64,000 nt of DNA from UBA5314 sp040217815 (GCA_040217815.1 JBEHWI010000015.1:17442-81441); one strand, 5' to 3'; numbered from the stretch's first letter, positions 16,320-25,299 are shown. Made by a program: numbers and translations. The notes: a model not told the origin generated them from the letters alone.

Positions 16320-18965
16320 TTAATCGTTTTTCAGCCTGGCCTGGGCCGCAGCTAGCCTGGCCACCGGAATCCGGTAAGGTGAGCAGCTTACGTAGTTCAA
16401 ACCGACCAGGTGACAGAATTCTATAGAGCTTGGCTCTCCGCCATGCTCCCCGCATATACCCATCAAAACTCCGGGGCGCTCCCGGCGGGCGCCATCGACC
16501 GCCCAGCGCATCAAAGCGCCTACTCCTTTGCGGTCCAGTACGGCGAAGGGATTGTCCTTCATTATCTTCTTTTCCAGGTAAACCGGAATGAACTTGCCTT
16601 CTGCATCATCCCGGGAGAAACCCAGAGTAGTCTGGGTAAGATCGTTGGTGCCAAACGAGAAGAACTCGGCCTGGCTCGCTATTTCGTTGGCCATTATACA
16701 TGCCCTGGGCAGCTCCAGCATAGTACCCACGGCAAAGTCCAGTTCCTCCCCGGTCTCGTCTTTGACCGTATTATAAACATCCATGATTTCGGATTTCAGG
16801 TAGGCAAACTCGGCAATGTCCATAACCAGAGGAATTTCCACCTCGGCAAAGGTCTTAACCCCTTCCCTTTTCAAACGGGTGGCAGCTTCAAATATGGCCC
16901 GGGCCTGCATGCGATATATCTCGGGATAAGTGAGTCCCAGCCGGCAGCCGCGGTGGCCCAGCATGGGATTGGCCTCCGAGAGGCTGTTGATCTTTTTGAG
17001 CAATTCTTCCCTGGCCCGCAGCTGGCCGTTGCTGACCTTGTTGAATTTTAGTTCGGCTATTTCCAAAAGCAGTTCTTCCCTATCGGGCAGGAATTCGTGC
17101 AGAGGGGGATCCAGCAGACGAATGGTAACCGGATATGGTGACATCGCCTTTAAGATTCCATAAAAATCTTCTCTTTGCACGGGCAGTAATTTGGCCAGAG
17201 CCGCTTCCCTTTCCTCAAGGGTTTCGGCTAGAATCATCTCCTGAACCACCGGTAGTCTATCCTGGGCCATAAACATGTGCTCAGTGCGGCACAGACCGAT
17301 ACCGGTAGCACCGAACTGCCTGGCCCGAGCGGCATCTTCCGGAGTGTCGGCATTGGCCCTGACCTCCAGCATCTTGGCTTCATCAGCCCATTTTAAAAGG
17401 GTTTCAAACTCATCTGAGAGAGTAGGTTCGATCATTGGAACTTCGCCCAGCATTACCTGACCGGTGGAGCCGTCCAGGGTTATGATATCCCCCTCTTTGA
17501 CGGTAATGCCGTTAACCGTAAACTCCCGAGCATTATAGTTTATCTTGATGCTTTCACATCCACACACACAGGGTTTGCCCATTCCCCGGGCCACCACCGC
17601 AGCGTGGGAAGTCATCCCGCCCCGGGCGGTCAGGGTGCCCTGAGCGTGAATCATGCCGTGGATGTCATCGGGAGTAGTCTCATTCCTCACCATGACTACC
17701 CTTTCACCGGCACCTCCAAGTTTCTCAGCCAGATCGGCATCGAAGACCACCTTTCCAGAAGCGGCACCCGGAGAAGCCGAAAGGCCAACCGCAATGGGCT
17801 CCAATTTTATGCTGGTGTCAATTTGCCGGTGGAGAAGCTGGTTTATGGCTTCCGGATCAACCCTCATTAAGGCTTCTTCAATGGTCAACAATCCCTCGTT
17901 CACCATATCCACGGCCACCTTCACCGATGCTTTAGCGGTGCGTTTGCCATTTCTGGTCTGCAGCATGTAAAGGATGCCTTTTTCAACCGTAAACTCTATG
18001 TCCTGCAGGTCGCGATAGTGGTTCTCCAGTTTGTTGCAGGTATCCACGAATTGCTGATAGACGCTGGGCAGTTCTTCCTTGAGCTTACTTATCGGAGTGG
18101 GCGTTCTTATGCCGGCCACTACGTCCTCACCCTGGGCATTTATTAAGAACTCTCCGTATAGTTCTTTGTCCCCGGTAGCGGGATTGCGGGTAAACGCCAC
18201 CCCGGTTCCACTGTCGTCACCCATGTTGCCAAAAGCCATGCATTGGACGTTGACGGCAGTTCCCAGGCTGTCGTCGATCTTGTTCAAGCGGCGGTAGACA
18301 ATCGCCCGCTGGTTGTTCCAGGAGCCAAAAACAGCTTTGATGGCCATAACCAACTGCTCTTTAACATCTTGGGGGAAGTCAAAGCCCTTAACGTTTTTGA
18401 TCAGGGCTTTATATTCACTTATGATCTCTTGGAGTTCGGTCGCGGGGATTTCGTAATCGAATATCAAGCTCAGTTTGCGTTTATAACGCTCCACAATTTC
18501 TTCAAAATTGTGATGCTCTACCTCCAGGACCACATTGCTGAACATTTGAATAAAACGGCGATAACAATCATAGGCAAATCTTTCATCCCCGGTCAAAGCC
18601 GCCAGTCCCTGGACCGACTCATCGTTTAGACCCAGGTTTAATATAGTATCCATCATACCCGGCATGGAAATGGCCGCCCCCGAACGAACCGATACCAGTA
18701 GCGGATCGGACTTGTTGCCGAATTTCTTGTTGGTAGCCTCCTCCAGCATGGCCAGGGCTTTATATGTTTGGTCCAGCATGTCTTCCGGGAACTGCTCTCC
18801 TGCTTCTATGTAGGCATTGCACGCCTCAGTGCTTATGGTGAATCCCGGGGGCACCGGCAATCCGATATTGGTCATTTCGGCCAGGTTGGCCCCCTTGCCT
18901 CCTAGTAAGGACTTCATCCCCGAGTTTCCTTCCGCAAAAGGGTACACATATTTGTGGCTAGACAT
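16320..18965 (-). CDS. ppdK: Pyruvate, phosphate dikinase
   Basis: 881 residues. It interconverts pyruvate + ATP + Pi with PEP + AMP + PPi, useful to fermenters for glycolysis or gluconeogenesis. The N-terminal nucleotide-binding part begins VYPFAEGNSGMKSLLGGKGANLAEMT; the swivelling His domain has GGMTSHAAVVARGMGKPCVCG near 455 and the PEP-binding barrel ends with GICGEHGGEPSSIEFC (catalytic Cys). The Thr of the MTSHAA motif is the target of the regulator encoded just upstream. The start overlaps the regulator gene by 8 bases, with AGGAGG in front. Confidence 0.98.
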   Translation of the reverse strand: MSSHKYVYPFAEGNSGMKSLLGGKGANLAEMTNIGLPVPPGFTISTEACNAYIEAGEQFPEDMLDQTYKALAMLEEATNKKFGNKSDPLLVSVRSGAAISMPGMMDTILNLGLNDESVQGLAALTGDERFAYDCYRRFIQMFSNVVLEVEHHNFEEIVERYKRKLSLIFDYEIPATELQEIISEYKALIKNVKGFDFPQDVKEQLVMAIKAVFGSWNNQRAIVYRRLNKIDDSLGTAVNVQCMAFGNMGDDSGTGVAFTRNPATGDKELYGEFLINAQGEDVVAGIRTPTPISKLKEELPSVYQQFVDTCNKLENHYRDLQDIEFTVEKGILYMLQTRNGKRTAKASVKVAVDMVNEGLLTIEEALMRVDPEAINQLLHRQIDTSIKLEPIAVGLSASPGAASGKVVFDADLAEKLGGAGERVVMVRNETTPDDIHGMIHAQGTLTARGGMTSHAAVVARGMGKPCVCGCESIKINYNAREFTVNGITVKEGDIITLDGSTGQVMLGEVPMIEPTLSDEFETLLKWADEAKMLEVRANADTPEDAARARQFGATGIGLCRTEHMFMAQDRLPVVQEMILAETLEEREAALAKLLPVQREDFYGILKAMSPYPVTIRLLDPPLHEFLPDREELLLEIAELKFNKVSNGQLRAREELLKKINSLSEANPMLGHRGCRLGLTYPEIYRMQARAIFEAATRLKREGVKTFAEVEIPLVMDIAEFAYLKSEIMDVYNTVKDETGEELDFAVGTMLELPRACIMANEIASQAEFFSFGTNDLTQTTLGFSRDDAEGKFIPVYLEKKIMKDNPFAVLDRKGVGALMRWAVDGARRERPGVLMGICGEHGGEPSSIEFCHLVGLNYVSCSPYRIPVARLAAAQARLKND

Positions 18966-19779
18966 TGCTTAACCTCCTATAATATATTTCCAATATTTTG
19001 CTGGCAGTCTCCTCAACCGCCTTGTTGGTAACATCAATAACCGGGCAGCCGATCTTTCTCATGATCTTTTCGGCAAACTCCAGTTCTTCCTGAATGCGTT
19101 CCGAATTGGCGTAGGTAGCCTGACCGGCCAGGCCCATGGTCTTTAAGCGTTCGGTGCGAATCCGGTTGAGCTGTTCGTGGCGAATGGTGAGACCGATAAT
19201 CTTGCCTTTTGCCACCCGGTACAACTCCTGAGGAGGATTTACCTCAGGCACCAACGGTACATTGGCCACTTTGATCCGCTTATGGGCCAGGTACATGGAA
19301 AGCGGAGTCTTTGAAGTCCGTGAGACGCCCACCAGAACTATATCGGCCTGCTCAATACCCCGAGGATCCTTACCATCGTCATAGCGGACGGCAAATTCGA
19401 CCGCTTCCACTCTTCTATAATACATTTCATCTATCTTGCGCAGAAGGCCCGGCTCCCGTTTAGGTTCAATGTGGCTGGCCTTTTTAAAAGCATCGATCAA
19501 AGGCCCCAGTATGTCGACACAGACAACTCCGGTCTCCATGGCCCGGGCCTGCAGGTGGCGGGCCAGGTCGTCCACCACCAGGGTGTATGCAATAACGTAG
19601 CTTTCCATACGGGCATGGCTAACTATTTCATCAATAGTAGCCGTATCCGAAATGTTGGGCACCTGTCTAATCTCCATAGTCCCGGAATTAAACTGGCTGG
19701 CGGCGGCTCTTACCACCATTTCAGCCGTCTCACCGATGGAGTCGGATACGATATAGACGCCCGGTAAATGTTGGGTCAA
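18958..19779 (-). CDS. Pyruvate, phosphate dikinase regulatory protein (DUF299 kinase/pyrophosphorylase)
   Basis: 273 residues. The opening GVYIVSDSIGETAEMVVRAA and the P-loop-like VGVSRTSKTPLSMYLAHKRIKVANVPLVPE are the DUF299 marks. The family phosphorylates PPDK on a threonine using ADP and removes the phosphate using Pi, switching the enzyme off and on. Coupling by overlap with ppdK supports the role. Start is TTG behind AGGAGGTTTC. In Bacillus the homologue yqfL also follows the CBS repressor gene. Confidence 0.95.
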   Translation of the reverse strand: MTQHLPGVYIVSDSIGETAEMVVRAAASQFNSGTMEIRQVPNISDTATIDEIVSHARMESYVIAYTLVVDDLARHLQARAMETGVVCVDILGPLIDAFKKASHIEPKREPGLLRKIDEMYYRRVEAVEFAVRYDDGKDPRGIEQADIVLVGVSRTSKTPLSMYLAHKRIKVANVPLVPEVNPPQELYRVAKGKIIGLTIRHEQLNRIRTERLKTMGLAGQATYANSERIQEELEFAEKIMRKIGCPVIDVTNKAVEETASKILEIYYRRLSNV

Positions 19780-19830
19780 AATCGAAACCTCCTGTCCAAG
19801 TCACTTGGTTCCCTATAAATAATCCGCCAG

Positions 19831-19980
19831 CTTAGTAGTCTGTAACACTTAAAACTTTAATTTCCCGCCGACCAAATTTCCGCAGGGCTTTGTTGTGGTC
19901 AATCGCTCACTCCGCCGCCTCCCCCTACAAAATTTTTTCTCGGCGGATAAACTAAACTTTTAGATGTTACAGTCTACTAG
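19831..19980. repeat. Long imperfect inverted-repeat element (MITE-like)
   Basis: About 57 bases at the left end (19831-19887) match the reverse complement of the right end (19921-19980) with scattered mismatches and a one-base gap, leaving a spacer of about 33 bases. Both ends carry the sequence TAGTAG followed by CTGTAAC. The element begins directly after the stop codon of the CBS gene. As RNA it would fold into one long hairpin. It has no reading frame, so a non-autonomous mobile element or a species-specific repeat is likely. Target duplications are not obvious. Confidence 0.7.
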
Positions 19981-20628
19981 TCAAATACTGGCCAGGTCTA
20001 AAAAAAGCCGTGCAATGTTGGTTTTGGATATCTTGCCTACCACCTCTAGTTTTTCTTCACCTTCTTCGTCGAGAAACACCCTAACTACCGGCAGACTGTC
20101 TACCTCGTGCTCCACTATCTTGCGGGACGCTTCCACAACTGTTTCATCGAGGGTTGTGGTTACAATATTGGGCATGCGCGTCATGATCACACTGACCGGA
20201 ACCCGGTGAATATCCGCCTGTCCCAGGGTAGTCTTCAAGAAATCCTTTCTGGATACCACCCCGTTAAGATAGTTCTCCCCATCGACTACATAGATGCTGC
20301 CCGTATCCTCTACAAAGAGGCTGACCACAGCATCATAAATACTACAGCTCTCCTTTACCACCACGGGCATTGACTGTATATCCCGCACCCGGTACTGGGT
20401 GAGAATCCTGCGCAGTTCGGTATTGGCTCCCTGGTTTTTAAAGGTATAACCCACCCGCGGTTTGGCTTCCAAATAGCCGGACATCGTCAAAACCGCCAAA
20501 TCAGGCCTGAGTGCCGCCCTGGTAACATTGAGCAGCTCGGCAATCTTTTCTCCGGTAATCGGTTCCTGGACCTTGACTATCTCCAGGATTCTGGCCTGTC
20601 GTTCACTCAGTTCGATAATATTCACCAC
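19981..20628 (-). CDS. CcpN-like transcriptional repressor: winged helix plus two CBS domains
   Basis: 215 residues. An N-terminal winged helix (ELSERQARILEIVKVQEPIT, then LNVTRAALRPDLAVLTMSGY) is followed by two CBS domains (about 80-135 and 145-205) that probably sense adenine nucleotides. In Bacillus CcpN represses gluconeogenic genes and is encoded next to the DUF299 regulator, the same order as here, so it may control PEP synthesis. The stop abuts an inverted-repeat element. Confidence 0.88.
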   Translation of the reverse strand: MVNIIELSERQARILEIVKVQEPITGEKIAELLNVTRAALRPDLAVLTMSGYLEAKPRVGYTFKNQGANTELRRILTQYRVRDIQSMPVVVKESCSIYDAVVSLFVEDTGSIYVVDGENYLNGVVSRKDFLKTTLGQADIHRVPVSVIMTRMPNIVTTTLDETVVEASRKIVEHEVDSLPVVRVFLDEEGEEKLEVVGKISKTNIARLFLDLASI

Positions 20629-20712
20629 CCAATTATGCTATACTTTTTGGGCTAATCAATATTAATTATATATACTGAATCGAACTTGTGAAATCCTGTT
20701 TCAAAATAATTT

Positions 20713-22779
20713 TTAATAAACAAGCTTGCCAAAATCTGCCACCAGCTTGCACAAGGTGGTTGTTTTCCGCAGTATTCCCAGGCGGGCCGCCTTGAGTTGC
20801 TCATCTTCAATCATTACCATTACCGCACCAAAGAAATTGTCAATAAAGGACCGAAGGGCCGCCAACTGACTTAAGGCTTCATTATATTCCCGAGCTTTTA
20901 ACAGCGGCAGCAGCCTTTGCTCGGTGTCCTTAACGGCCTGGTACAGGGCGATTTCACTTGCATCCTGTAGGATCGAATCATCAAATAGCTCCTGCTCCCA
21001 CTTGCGGGAAAGATTATTGGAACGATTAAAGACCACCATAAAGTCTTCAAAAAGAGGATCCTGTTTAAAGGCCTGGAGGCATTCAACCCGCTGGTGGACT
21101 TCTTTTAAGTCCTGGGGAGCCAGTTGTAACACCGCATCGATCACATCATATGAGTAGCCCCGTTCCAACAGAACTCCGCGCAGTCGCTGGAGGATAAAGT
21201 CCAAAACCTCCCGAGCTGTGTCTTCGCGGTTGTTTTCCGGTATAATTCCATCAAAGTTGTCGTAGGCAGCTAGGCAGCACTCCCGGATATCTATATCCAA
21301 AGAACGCTCCAAAACAACATTTACAATACCCAGGGCCTGGCGGCGCAAGGCATAAGGGTCCTGCGATCCGGTCGGTTTAATGCCGATTGCGAAACATCCC
21401 ACCAGATTGTCAAATTTCTCGGAAAGGCTAAGAACCATACCCGTGGCCGTAACCGGGAGCTCACCCCCGGCATACCTGGGCAGGTAGTGCTCAAGGATAG
21501 CCTGGCTGACCTCCTGGTCTTCTCCTCCCACCAGTGCGTAATAACGTCCCATCACGCCTTGCAGCTCCGGAAACTCATACACCATTGAACTCAAGAGGTC
21601 GGCTTTACACAGAGCCGCGGCTCTTTTTAAACGACCGGCATCACTCAGTCCCGAAGCCGTCCCCAAAGCAACAGCCAATTTCTTCAACCTGTCTACCTTA
21701 TCCTGCAGGCTGCCCAGTCGTTCGTGGAACAGCACATCTTTAAAACCGGCAGCCATATCATCCAGGCTCTTTTTGGTATCTTCTTTCCAGAAAAACAGGG
21801 CGTCTTCCAGGCGGGCTTTAATAACCCGCTCGTTTCCGGAGCGCACTATATCAAGACTGTAATCGGTGCCGTTTCGCACGCCAATAAACCCAGACAGCAG
21901 TTTACCCTGCGTATCAAAGACCGGGAAATAGCGCTGGTGCTCGATCATGCTGGTGGTTAAGACCTCGGGTGGCACCTCCAGGTATGATGGAGAAAAGGAT
22001 CCGAAAAATGCGGTAGGATATTCAACCAGATAGTTTATCTCATCCAGCAGGTCATCGTTTTCCATAGCTTTGCCACCCTGAGCGGTGGCAACTTTTTGAA
22101 CTTGCTGCCAGATCATGGCCCGCCTCTGGTCCTGGTCCAGGATCACGTAGTTTTTCTCCAATATCTCAAAATAAGCGGATATGCTATCTACCTGTATGGG
22201 GCCGGAAGCAAGAAAGCGATGGCCCCAGGTGATGTTGCTACTGGAAACATTTTCTACCGCCAGAGGTACGATCTGCTCTCCGAAAAGGGTCAACAACCAG
22301 CGGATGGGCCGGGCAAAGCGGGTACTAAAGTAGGCCCAGCGCATGGACTTGGGAAATGGTATCGAGTTTATTACGTTGTGCAAAATATCAGGTAGTAAAT
22401 CCATGCTATCCCTGCCGTTTTCTTTTTTAACGGCAAAAAGGTACTCCACTCTATCAACTTCCCTTATCAGCAAATCGGAAAATTCCATTCCCTGAGCCCG
22501 GGCAAAGCCAAGTCCGGCTTTGGAAGGTTGGCCTTCTTTATCAAAGGCGATGTTCTTTTTGGGTCCCCGGTTTTCAATAACGGCGTCTTCCTGACACTCT
22601 ACCAGACCCTTGACCAGAAGCACCAGACGCCGGGGAGTTCCGTAGCCGCTTACTTCTTCATAGGAAAGCCTTGCCTCACCCAACTTCTGGGCCGCCAGCT
22701 CCTTTAAAGATTGGACCGCTGACGGCATATATGCGGACGGGATCTCTTCTACGCCGATTTCCATTAATAGATCGCGCAC
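20713..22779 (-). CDS. glyS: Glycyl-tRNA synthetase beta subunit
   Basis: 688 residues, the tRNA-binding and editing partner in the alpha2-beta2 glycyl-tRNA synthetase. It starts DLLMEIGVEEIPSAYM, with ENRGPKKNIAFDKEGQPSKA and the HD-like middle, and ends in an anticodon-binding helical domain. It follows glyQ after two bases. Confidence 0.98.
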   Translation of the reverse strand: MRDLLMEIGVEEIPSAYMPSAVQSLKELAAQKLGEARLSYEEVSGYGTPRRLVLLVKGLVECQEDAVIENRGPKKNIAFDKEGQPSKAGLGFARAQGMEFSDLLIREVDRVEYLFAVKKENGRDSMDLLPDILHNVINSIPFPKSMRWAYFSTRFARPIRWLLTLFGEQIVPLAVENVSSSNITWGHRFLASGPIQVDSISAYFEILEKNYVILDQDQRRAMIWQQVQKVATAQGGKAMENDDLLDEINYLVEYPTAFFGSFSPSYLEVPPEVLTTSMIEHQRYFPVFDTQGKLLSGFIGVRNGTDYSLDIVRSGNERVIKARLEDALFFWKEDTKKSLDDMAAGFKDVLFHERLGSLQDKVDRLKKLAVALGTASGLSDAGRLKRAAALCKADLLSSMVYEFPELQGVMGRYYALVGGEDQEVSQAILEHYLPRYAGGELPVTATGMVLSLSEKFDNLVGCFAIGIKPTGSQDPYALRRQALGIVNVVLERSLDIDIRECCLAAYDNFDGIIPENNREDTAREVLDFILQRLRGVLLERGYSYDVIDAVLQLAPQDLKEVHQRVECLQAFKQDPLFEDFMVVFNRSNNLSRKWEQELFDDSILQDASEIALYQAVKDTEQRLLPLLKAREYNEALSQLAALRSFIDNFFGAVMVMIEDEQLKAARLGILRKTTTLCKLVADFGKLVY

Positions 22780-22781
22780 TG

Positions 22782-23690
22782 TTATACCCCCTCCTGACTT
22801 AAAATTTCTTTGCGCATTTTTTCGTCTTTTATCAATGGGAATCCCAATCTCTCGCGCTGGGCCAGGTATTCACCGGCCACCAGGCGGGCCAGGGCTCTAA
22901 CCCGGCCGATATATCCGGTTCTTTCCGTTACACTGATAGCACCTCTGGCGTCCAGCAAGTTGAACAGATGCGAACACTTGAGCACATAATCATAAGCCGG
23001 CTGCACCAGGTGCAGGGCCGCTATATGGTTGGCCTCCTTTTCACAGATGTTAAACATGGTTGTGAGCGCTGAAACATCCGCCGCTTCAAAATTGTAATGA
23101 GAATAGTCGACTTCGGCCTGGTGATGCACGTCAGCATAGCTGATTCCCTCAACCCATTCAATGTCAAAAATGCTTTCTTTATTCTGGATGTACATTGCGA
23201 TGCGCTCGATACCATAGGTTATTTCTGCACAAACCGGGAAGCAATCAATTCCGCCGCACTGTTGAAAATAGGTAAACTGGGTAATTTCCATTCCATCCAG
23301 CCATATTTCCCAACCCAGGCCCCAGGCGCCCAGGGTCGGTGATTCCCAGTTGTCCTCCACCAGACGGATGTCATGTTCCTGCGGATCGATGCCCAGGTCG
23401 CGCAGGCTTTCCAGGTATAAATCTATAACATTGTCTGGCGATGGTTTTAGTATTACCTGGTATTGATAATAGTGTTGGAGCCGGTTGGGATTTTCGCCAT
23501 AGCGTCCGTCAGTGGGACGCCTGGACGGTTCTATATAAGCGACCTTCCATGGCTCCGGTCCCAGGGCCCGTAAAAAGGTGGCCGGATTCATGGTTCCGGC
23601 ACCTTTTTCCACGTCATAAGGCTGCTGAATAATGCATCCCTGTTTGCCCCAGTAATTATTCAATTTGAGTATCATTTCCTGGAAGTTCAT
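22782..23690 (-). CDS. glyQ: Glycyl-tRNA synthetase alpha subunit
   Basis: 302 residues with the class II core: QQPYDVEKGAGTMNPATFLRALGPEPWKVAYIEPSRRPTDGRYG contains motif 2-like arginines, followed by GWEIWLDGMEITQFTYFQQ. It activates glycine and is completed by GlyS. A GGAGGAAAGAATA lies before the ATG. Expression should be set by the T-box leader upstream. Confidence 0.98.
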   Translation of the reverse strand: MNFQEMILKLNNYWGKQGCIIQQPYDVEKGAGTMNPATFLRALGPEPWKVAYIEPSRRPTDGRYGENPNRLQHYYQYQVILKPSPDNVIDLYLESLRDLGIDPQEHDIRLVEDNWESPTLGAWGLGWEIWLDGMEITQFTYFQQCGGIDCFPVCAEITYGIERIAMYIQNKESIFDIEWVEGISYADVHHQAEVDYSHYNFEAADVSALTTMFNICEKEANHIAALHLVQPAYDYVLKCSHLFNLLDARGAISVTERTGYIGRVRALARLVAGEYLAQRERLGFPLIKDEKMRKEILSQEGV

Positions 23691-23795
23691 TATTCTTTCC
23701 TCCTTTAATAGTCATCATCCGACCGGTTTTTGATTGTCTTTTTAAATATTCTCCAGCATCTCACCATCCGGCTCGGCAGTTTAAATCCCCGTATA

Positions 23796-24009
23796 AAATA
23801 AAAAAACCCGTCCTTAAAAGCAGGGACGGGATTAACCGCGGTTCCACCCTGATTGGCATAATGCCCACTCTTAAAGACCCAGGTTTTACTTGCCTTAAAG
23901 GCGTTCCTCCTGCGGCTCCAAAGCGCCTTCGGAAAGTATCTCTACCGGGTTTCCAGCCTCCCCGGCTCTCTATCAAGAGATATCTTTCTTACTCCTCTTC
24001 TTCACAGCC
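23796..24009 (-). promoter_or_regulatory. Glycine T-box riboswitch of glyQS with GGC specifier and terminator
   Basis: The T-box itself (AGGGTGGAACCGCGGTT) is at 23834-23850. The terminator stem CCCGTCC/GGACGGG is at 23807-23830, followed by six Ts. The start of stem I pairs about 10 bases (GGCTGTGAAG with CTTTGGAGCC, one mismatch). Directly before the 3' strand sits GAAGGCG, so the GGC at 23925-23927 falls where the specifier codon belongs, and it codes for glycine. Uncharged tRNA-Gly should stabilise the antiterminator and allow glyQS transcription. Confidence 0.95.
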
Positions 24010-24029
24010 AGACTATAAAATTCATAATA

Positions 24030-24058
24030 AGTTTACCTGAGCCCTGATAGCTTGTCAA
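24030..24058 (-). promoter_or_regulatory. Promoter of the glyQS T-box leader
   Basis: TTGACA followed after 17 bases by TAAACT on the minus strand, ending about 20 bases before the first pairing of stem I. The -10 matches the one seen before degV. Confidence 0.65.
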
Positions 24059-24146
24059 CTTAAGGGCACTGCCCATTTTAAACCCTAAAAACATCCTGAC
24101 ACCATTAAATACCTTCCCGCGCATTAAATGGAAGCATCATGCATTA

Positions 24147-24176
24147 TTGACAATCATTTCTTGTATACAGTATACT
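24147..24176 (+). promoter_or_regulatory. Promoter of the GreA-like gene, overlapped by a GTATAC palindrome
   Basis: TTGACA and TATACT are 18 bases apart. The -10 lies in GTATACAGTATAC (24163-24175), where both arms are the self-complementary hexamer GTATAC. A dimeric repressor, for instance of the GntR type, could bind here; no such gene is close. Confidence 0.65.
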
Positions 24177-24186
24177 TGTATGCAGA

Positions 24187-24215
24187 GGGTATTTTGCCTG
24201 CGAGGCGAAATACCC
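24187..24215 (+). promoter_or_regulatory. Hairpin in the leader of the GreA-like gene
   Basis: GGGTATTT and AAATACCC, with an inner GCCT/AGGC pair separated by a T-G mismatch or wobble, close on a 3-base loop. After the stem come CAAAGC and six Ts. This looks like an attenuator or terminator 50 bases upstream of the gene. Confidence 0.55.
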
Positions 24216-24265
24216 CAAAGCTTTTTTCAAGCTTTTTCCATTTAATTACTTCAGGAGGGACTTAT

Positions 24266-24715
24266 ATGAATCAGGCAAGTATTAACCCCTTATCCCCTGA
24301 TGTTTTAATTGAACAGCTGGTAGCCATCGAAGACAAACGCTACCGCTGGCTCGATGAGCAGGTTCCCCTGCCCTCCCGGGAGCGGGATGAACTAGATAAC
24401 CTGTTGGACAGATACATAGAGGCCTTGCTCGCCTTGATCAGAGAATCACAGCGCAGTTTGCAGTTTAGCAATCAGCTTCCTTATGTAATCATGAACAGCA
24501 AAGTTGAAGTTGAACTGTTAAACCGCCAACAGCGCCAATTTTATCGCATATTGCCATTTTATGAAGACCGGGTATCTGCCGGTGATATATCAATTCTCTC
24601 ACCAGTGGGCCGCTCTCTTTTGCTGCAGGAGAGCGGAGCCCGGGTAAGCGTTCCCGCCCCCGGCGGTGAATTGCTGCTTCACATCCACTCTATTTCCATG
24701 CATCACGGTGGTTAA
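24266..24715 (+). CDS. Protein with GreA/GreB-like C-terminal domain
   Basis: 149 residues. The last 50 residues (DISILSPVGRSLLL, ARVSVPAPGGELLLHIHSI) match the C-terminal FKBP-like domain of Gre transcript-cleavage factors, which docks on RNA polymerase near the secondary channel. The N-terminal 70 residues are helical and acidic but do not look like the usual Gre coiled coil with its opening KVPMT-type motif. It may be a Rnk-like or divergent Gre factor that binds polymerase without normal cleavage activity. Start: ATG at 24266 behind AGGAGGGA. The frame continues upstream without a ribosome binding site. Confidence 0.72.
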   Translation: MNQASINPLSPDVLIEQLVAIEDKRYRWLDEQVPLPSRERDELDNLLDRYIEALLALIRESQRSLQFSNQLPYVIMNSKVEVELLNRQQRQFYRILPFYEDRVSAGDISILSPVGRSLLLQESGARVSVPAPGGELLLHIHSISMHHGG

Positions 24716-24743
24716 AAAGGTCGGTATGCTATAAAATAGGATT

Positions 24744-24847
24744 GGCAGGGATAAAAACACGGTCCGGTTGGTAGTCCGGGCGCGGGTGAGAGAACTTCAC
24801 CCGTCAGTAACCTTCCCTCCTGGGTTGTCCGTTCCCTGTGGGATGCC
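24744..24847 (+). promoter_or_regulatory. Structured leader of yjdF, probable yjdF (azaaromatic) riboswitch
   Basis: The 150 bases before yjdF are densely structured. GGCAGGGA (24744-24751) can pair with TCCC (24833-24836) and TGCC (24844-24847) as a closing stem with an internal bulge. Inside, CGGGTGA pairs with TCACCCG (24783-24803), and CCGG pairs across a short loop near 24764-24779. The association with a yjdF gene is what suggests the riboswitch: yjdF RNA motifs lie upstream of these genes in Firmicutes. I have not matched it to the covariance model. Confidence 0.6.
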
Positions 24848-24864
24848 TAAAAGGAGGGTTTATA

Positions 24865-25290
24865 ATGGAAGATGATACGGTAAAAGTTAGGCTCTGGGTG
24901 TACTTTGAAGAGCCCTTTTGGGTCGGCCTCTTCGAAAGATATTATCAGGGCAGGATTACAGCCTGCAAAGTGGTATTCGGACCTGAACCGCGCGGCTGGG
25001 AAATTGCCCGGTTTGTTGATTCCCGCTACCAGCATCTGGCTTTCAGCCCATCGGTAGAAGGGGTTTGCTCTTTCGAATCAATCAGGATAAACCCCAAAAG
25101 GAGGCAGCGAGCCATCAGCCGGCAAATTAAGCAGGTAGGAAGTACCTGCTCCCAACAGGCTCTGCAGCTGCAGAGGGAAGCCTGTAGTAAGGAGCGCCGG
25201 GCCAGACGCAGTCAACAACGAGCCGAGCAAGCCCAACAAAAATACCTGCTCAAACAGGCAAAAAAGAAGGAAAAGAAAAAAGGCCACTAG
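24865..25290 (+). CDS. yjdF: YjdF family protein (DUF2992)
   Basis: 141 residues with VRLWVYFEEPFWVGLFERYYQG at the start and NPKRRQRAISRQI in the middle, both typical of DUF2992. The last 40 residues are a lysine- and glutamine-rich helix. The function is unknown; in Bacillus the gene is controlled by a riboswitch that senses azaaromatic compounds and has been suggested to handle them. The ATG at 24865 follows AAGGAGGG by 6 bases. The stop codon falls in the loop of the terminator hairpin. Confidence 0.92.
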   Translation: MEDDTVKVRLWVYFEEPFWVGLFERYYQGRITACKVVFGPEPRGWEIARFVDSRYQHLAFSPSVEGVCSFESIRINPKRRQRAISRQIKQVGSTCSQQALQLQREACSKERRARRSQQRAEQAQQKYLLKQAKKKEKKKGH

Positions 25291-25299
25291 GCCTTTTTT
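25276..25299 (+). terminator. yjdF terminator, also left end of a repeat element
   Basis: Ten-base arms (AAAAAAGGCC and its complement) surround the 4-base loop ACTA, which holds most of the TAG stop. Six Ts follow on the plus strand. A near copy stands at 25555-25580. Confidence 0.8.

Noticed and set aside
16246..16455. 69-codon minus-strand frame covering the ppdK end and terminator
   Set aside because: It overlaps ppdK in another frame and reads through the terminator hairpin.
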